A stretch of DNA of 45,586 nucleotides. It comes from Phoronis australis (Eukaryota > Phoronida > Phoronidae). The translations under genes were made by a program, and so were the position numbers. Each line of letters starts with the position of its first letter. The stretch's first letter is position 1. The stretch covers positions 21,103-66,688 of the forward strand of contig NMRA01000910.1 of the NCBI GenBank assembly GCA_002633005.1, written 5' to 3'. The notes below the pieces were generated by a model. The model was not told where the DNA came from. It did no database searches and was given only the letters and a program-made list of their open reading frames with translations. This document shows, piece by piece, positions 41,425 through 45,586 of the stretch.

Positions 41425-42341
41425 ATGAGCAGTCAGGAGTTTGTAGAAACGTTGCAAAGGCTTGGTTATCCCAAGGCTGATCAACTTGATGCCGAAAGTC
41501 TAGAATGGATGTTTGAAAATGAGGCTGTAAGTCCACTACTAGAGTGGCTGTCGGACAACCTGCAAGAGGACAATATATTATCGTCTGCTGAGATTAGAGA
41601 GTGAGTATGTTATCTTGTTCAGGGGCGGAACGTGCAATAGTTAGAACAGAATATGATGGAACAGTGAAATTGTATTTCATCAGAATTGTCACCAAGAGTA
41701 AACAAGAAAATTTTAGTTCATTATTTAAAAACTTTTTTAGTATGACTGTTATCACTGAACTCATGATGAAACTTTGAACAGTTTTGGAAAATACAGCGAG
41801 CATTTGAAAAATGAAGAATTGGAAATTTTGACGATTAATATTTTTGCTCGAATTTGAGGAAACTTACACAAGAAAGTCTCTGGGGGAGGGAAGGGGTTAA
41901 AGTAGCATTCATCTTCTTGTTATTAGCATTACCTCAGTTAACGTGTTTGAGTAGGTACTGGTAAACCTTGCTGCCCATGGCCTATCTGTGAGAGTCACCT
42001 CAACTTATTGATAGCTAGTGGGCTTAAAGTGGCAAACCGTGGTTGAAAGTAAGACATTCCCAAGAAGTTGGCTGAGATACACAATCCATTCAAACTTAAA
42101 TTAGGGTTAAGTTGAAAATATGAGTTGAAGGTAGAGTTTTACTGCGGCTTACAACCTTAGCTTGTTTGCACAGGAGACGTTTTCACTGCTAAGTATGTTA
42201 TGTTTTGGTATTGTGGTGTACTTCCAGATACGAAGAACTAAAGCGGACAGAAGGTGGTGTTCTTGAAGGCAAACAGTTGGAGGAAGCTCTGCAGAATGTG
42301 TCTATCTCTGAGCATGAAGAGACGAGTGAGGACCGGCTCAG
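41425..42341 (+). CDS. HAUS3: HAUS augmin-like complex subunit 3, first two coding exons
   Basis: Exons 41425-41600 and 42228-42341 join in phase (GA+A, Glu) and give 96 residues before leaving with two bases at a GTTAGT donor. The start MSSQEFVETLQRLGYPKADQ corresponds to human MSCGNEFVETLKKIGYPKAD; further matches are LEWMFENEAVSPLLEW, NLQEDNILSSAE and GGVLEGKQLEEALQNV. HAUS3 is a coiled-coil core subunit of augmin, which binds spindle microtubules and recruits gamma-tubulin for branching nucleation. The family is about 600 residues long, so most of the gene lies right of the window. The ATG follows the acceptor TTTGCAG directly, so a 5'-UTR exon is expected upstream. Confidence 0.93.
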
Positions 42342-42439
42342 GTTAGTCACAGACTTTGTAACTGAGAGCATTGTTCGCTGAGTATGAAGAAGTGTGTGAG
42401 GACCATGTGAGGTTGGTCGCAGACTATGTAACAAAGCGT
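42307..42439 (+). repeat. Duplicated exon end in HAUS3
   Basis: The 63 bases at 42307-42369 (exon end plus splice donor plus intron start) recur at 42377-42439, offset by 70 bases: CTGAG(C/T)ATGAAGA, TGAGGACC and GACT(T/A)TGTAAC are shared. The second copy keeps an open frame (AEYEEVCEDHVR) and a GT at the equivalent position (GTTGGT), but has no acceptor of its own. Confidence 0.75.
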
Positions 42440-44158
42440 CCACTTATAATGCACTGCAGACGTTGACAACTACGATGTCCACAGCAGCGGCGACTGGCGA
42501 CGCTCGTGGCCAAACTGCTTGAAATTTGCGAGTAAAGCCCTCGGAAAAGCTTTTAGAAAACGTAAAAATACCAGCGCCAAATTCAAACACGGGATACAAA
42601 GTGCTATTTTCGTTACTGCAAATGTGTTTTAAATTGCCATTGATGTATTCCAATTTATTTTGGCATTTTTCATGTTTTATTTTGTTAAAAAGTCTTATTT
42701 TGACCGACTCGAGTTTTGCAGTTCAAGAGAGAAGTGGTCACGTGACAGGTTCAGAATGATCTGATTGGTCTAAGCCTGTGTTTACAAATTCTGCTTGCCT
42801 ATTTTGAGTATCCTTGTAGTTATTTCATATGTCACATAGTTTGTTCTACACCAGCCTCGCTTATGAACTATTAACTCCTGTAATTACTGTTTGAAACTGA
42901 AGAGTTTGGTCAACTTAGGATTGTGATTAGTTTAAAGTATGTTGTCTTTAACTTTCATTTTTTTCCATGCTAATAGTTGGGGTATGAGCAACATGCTTTC
43001 GTTTTGACTTTTGTCCATTTGCGTTGGAATTAAATTTTTGTTGTTTTTCATGTTTTTCAGGCTTTCCAGATATTCTCTGGATCGATTTTCCATTTTTTTA
43101 TAATTTTGTCGTAATTATAAGAAATTAAAATAATTTTATATGTCTCCCTGCAGCAAATCAAGAATAATTTTCTGTCAGTTACATTGCAAATTTTGCATCT
43201 TTATCATTTCAATTTTAAAAAAATGTCTTTTGTTACATCTAATTGCCTTCATTATTGTTGCTGAAATAGAGTGCATATTGCCAACACGACACAGTTACAG
43301 GGCATCTTGTAATAATAATGTTTACTTTTGATCTGTTGAGGTATGGTTGTTTAGATTGCTATGTGTATTTCGGGCAGTAAAAAATTTCCTCTTTTTTGTC
43401 ATTGGTCATTCCAAGGGAGCCCTGTATGATAAGCTGTAGCTGGGCTGTGCTAGGAGAGTGCACTCACCCCAGGACAGGCGTGATTTCTATTCAGCAATTG
43501 TAAGAGCCCTGGAATGTTGTTTAGCTACGTGAGCATGCACATTCCCACAGTTTCCTCTACATTTCTCTGATTTAAACCATATGGCTGGGATAGACCTTTC
43601 ATGAATATTAAGAGGAAATCTAAAGCGAGGTTTCTACTAATAATTAAACTACTTCTTGCAGCCTCCTCTGTGCTGGCTGATTGTGATTGTTCCAAACATG
43701 CATGTTACATTTAGCCTTGTGGAATCTTATTGTACAAAGTCTTCATAGTCATCTGGCAAGAATTATCTGTCCAAAGGGCACAAGTATTCCAGTGAAAGTT
43801 ACATAACTTCATTAAGAAGTGATTGAGCTTTTATGGGCTGCATAAACATTCTTCAGTTGTTGTTGAGCTGTCAGCTGGTCAGGCATGGTAACTCTGCATG
43901 GTCTTTTTCATTGGATTTTTTGTTTCCCAAGAAGAATTCAAAGATAACAATGAGTGGTAAGACTACTGGCTTAATTATGGTTAAAACATTTAGTGGTGTC
44001 AGTTTATCTGTAAAGTCATTAGATTATTTCAACTGTCATCGATTCAATTTTTTGGGACATGGGCTGAACATGGTGTTTCACTTACTCCTGTTTTCAACCA
44101 ATCCACAGTGGTCTCTTGTTGTTCTTATAACTGGATAGTTTAATAACGGTAAACTTAC
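42440..44158. other. HAUS3 intron, no further exon seen
   Basis: I searched by eye for the HAUS3 continuation (an LEDE...LLKLKNLKIQRRNK-like segment) and did not find it. The sequence is AT-rich with chance open frames only. Confidence 0.45.
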
Positions 44159-44283
44159 TAAGACATTAATATTATTTAACACCTCAAGCACAAGGTGGGT
44201 CATTTTTTCTTCAATTTCTTTCTCTTGCTTGATTACCGTGGAAACAGACTTGGACATATTTGACAGTGATGTTGTCACTGGCC
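44159..44283 (-). CDS. Possible antisense coiled-coil exon
   Basis: Read on the minus strand, 41 codons lie between a GGTCAG acceptor and a TTA|GTAAGT donor: PVTTSLSNMSKSVSTVIKQ, then EKEIEEKMTHLVLEV and LNNINVL. The donor is perfect, the acceptor has a weak pyrimidine tract. The heptad-like spacing of Val/Ile/Leu/Met suggests a coiled coil. I do not recognise the family; it may belong to a gene nested opposite to HAUS3. Confidence 0.35.
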
Positions 44284-45586
44284 CTGACCAAAGTTATTCT
44301 AGCTGTAAACTAACATGGCCATCAAGAGGTTTAGTCACTGTTATGAGCCAAATGTACATTCTAATATGCTGTTAAAAATTGACAGAGTAATATTACACTG
44401 GATAAGTCTTGTCATTTGTTGCAAAGGCCATATGTATGGTATCATTCATTCACAATAGGGCCTCTGAAGTTTGCTTAAAACATGCATCTGTCCACAATTG
44501 ATTTACTGAGCCAGTGTGTTCAAGGAAATTGAAGTGTGTACACAAGTGATTAATTGTCCTTGATATACCTAATGACTCTCCTCATGTTTTCTCAAACTGG
44601 CTATTTGTTACATACATTTTTCTTGTTTCCTCTGAAATGGAGTGATTTTCAGTTTTGAACCCTTATCACTGAGTATCTTATTAATTAAAAATATTTTATC
44701 AGCCATCACACTGCCCCCTTGTTCTAATAAGTCAGTTTAGTATAGCTACATCTGATATTGAGCCTGTCTGCAGTGAGGATACAAATGTCATTGAGCCAGG
44801 GGAAGCTATATAACTAGGGTTTTAAAGGCTGTGAACAACATTTTGAGTTTGTCACCATTTACCAGTGAGTTTGGCTGTAGATTTGCCCAGGTCAATTTTT
44901 TCCTACTTTCTGTTGCTACTGAGCAATTGAAACGTTCTGACAAATTTTGCTCCAGCAATCCTTATATAAAGCTACAGAAAAACGAGATCATCAAGGGGAC
45001 TGCAATACACCCAGCTCTGCCAACTCTGCTATTATAGGGTTACCATGGTATAACTTCCAATACAGCAAGTGGTTACATAATATACATTGGTGTACTAAGA
45101 GAATATCTACTGGTTAACATGAACTTGAACTTTTCAGATTCAATACGGTTTTTAGTGTGTAAAAATTATGAAAGTCAGGGGTTACACCAGTGTTTGCATC
45201 ATTGCATGACTGCTTGTTTTACTGTGAAATGATTCATTCATGAACTTGAGAGGGTATGTATGTCACCTGCAGTTTTCTGTAATATATACAAATCTATATG
45301 ACTTCTTTAGTCCAGCCTGACAACTCAAGCAGTCTGTGAATTAAGTCTTGGTTTTTGAGACTGAGTTTGTAGAACATTCAAAGTTTGTCATTTTCTTTAA
45401 GTACCAGAAATTATTTAAAATAAAGTTTTACTTTGGAGAAGTTCAAAGTGCTACTAGGAAATGATGTGCTTGAAAGTTACTAGCTATTCAAGCATCAGGG
45501 CGACTGGTGATACACTAAAGAGTAAAGTCTGGAGAAGATATCAGATTGTGTCATAATTTACAAGCAAAGTTGGCCCATTGTATCTG
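44284..45586. other. Right end of the window, no exon supported
   Basis: AT-rich sequence, presumably still inside the large HAUS3 intron. The longest open frame (44831-45037) lacks splice sites and motifs. Confidence 0.45.

Overview
This window is a piece of an animal genome, most likely from a marine invertebrate. It is AT-rich and intron-rich, with GT-AG splice junctions, many short dispersed and tandem repeats, tRNA-like SINE fragments, one 320-base gap and five single-n contig joins. The two recognisable genes, CENPC and HAUS3, are found across animals, and a THAP-type zinc-finger fragment is also present. I cannot fix the phylum from sequence alone; a hemichordate, a lancelet or another bilaterian would all fit.

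Layout, left to right. (1) 1-1.6 kb: E2F and ETS motifs followed by several exon-like stretches of a gene I do not recognise, interrupted by a contig-overlap duplication. (2) 3.1-15.1 kb, plus strand: a split gene for a small type I membrane protein. It has a signal-peptide exon, a Trp/Ser-rich W-x-x-W repeat exon, a transmembrane exon, and a proline/tyrosine-rich cytoplasmic tail ending in an overlapping PPxY/YxxL motif. Two small exons between them form a phase-compatible cassette. The introns hold several repeat families and a degenerate THAP fragment. (3) 15.1-20.1 kb: gene-free, with several CTCF-like motifs between convergent genes. (4) 37.25-20.12 kb, minus strand: CENPC, read here as 19 coding exons joined in phase (986 residues plus stop). 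It has a Mif2-type N-terminal motif, duplicated linker exons, PP1-docking-like motifs, the CENP-C signature and a complete C-terminal cupin. The first coding exon is not certain. (5) 38.4-41.4 kb: a candidate promoter zone and a roughly 1.2-kb satellite-like array whose subunits carry CTCF-like cores. (6) 41.4-42.3 kb, plus strand: the first two coding exons of HAUS3, the rest lying beyond the window.

CENPC and HAUS3 both act in chromosome segregation (inner kinetochore platform and augmin-dependent spindle microtubule nucleation) and are arranged head to head. The membrane-protein gene is unrelated in function and converges on CENPC. No CRISPR, bacterial or viral system is present. The most novel-looking items are the Trp-repeat exon of the membrane protein, which shows up only when the splice phases are worked out, and the linker of CENP-C.
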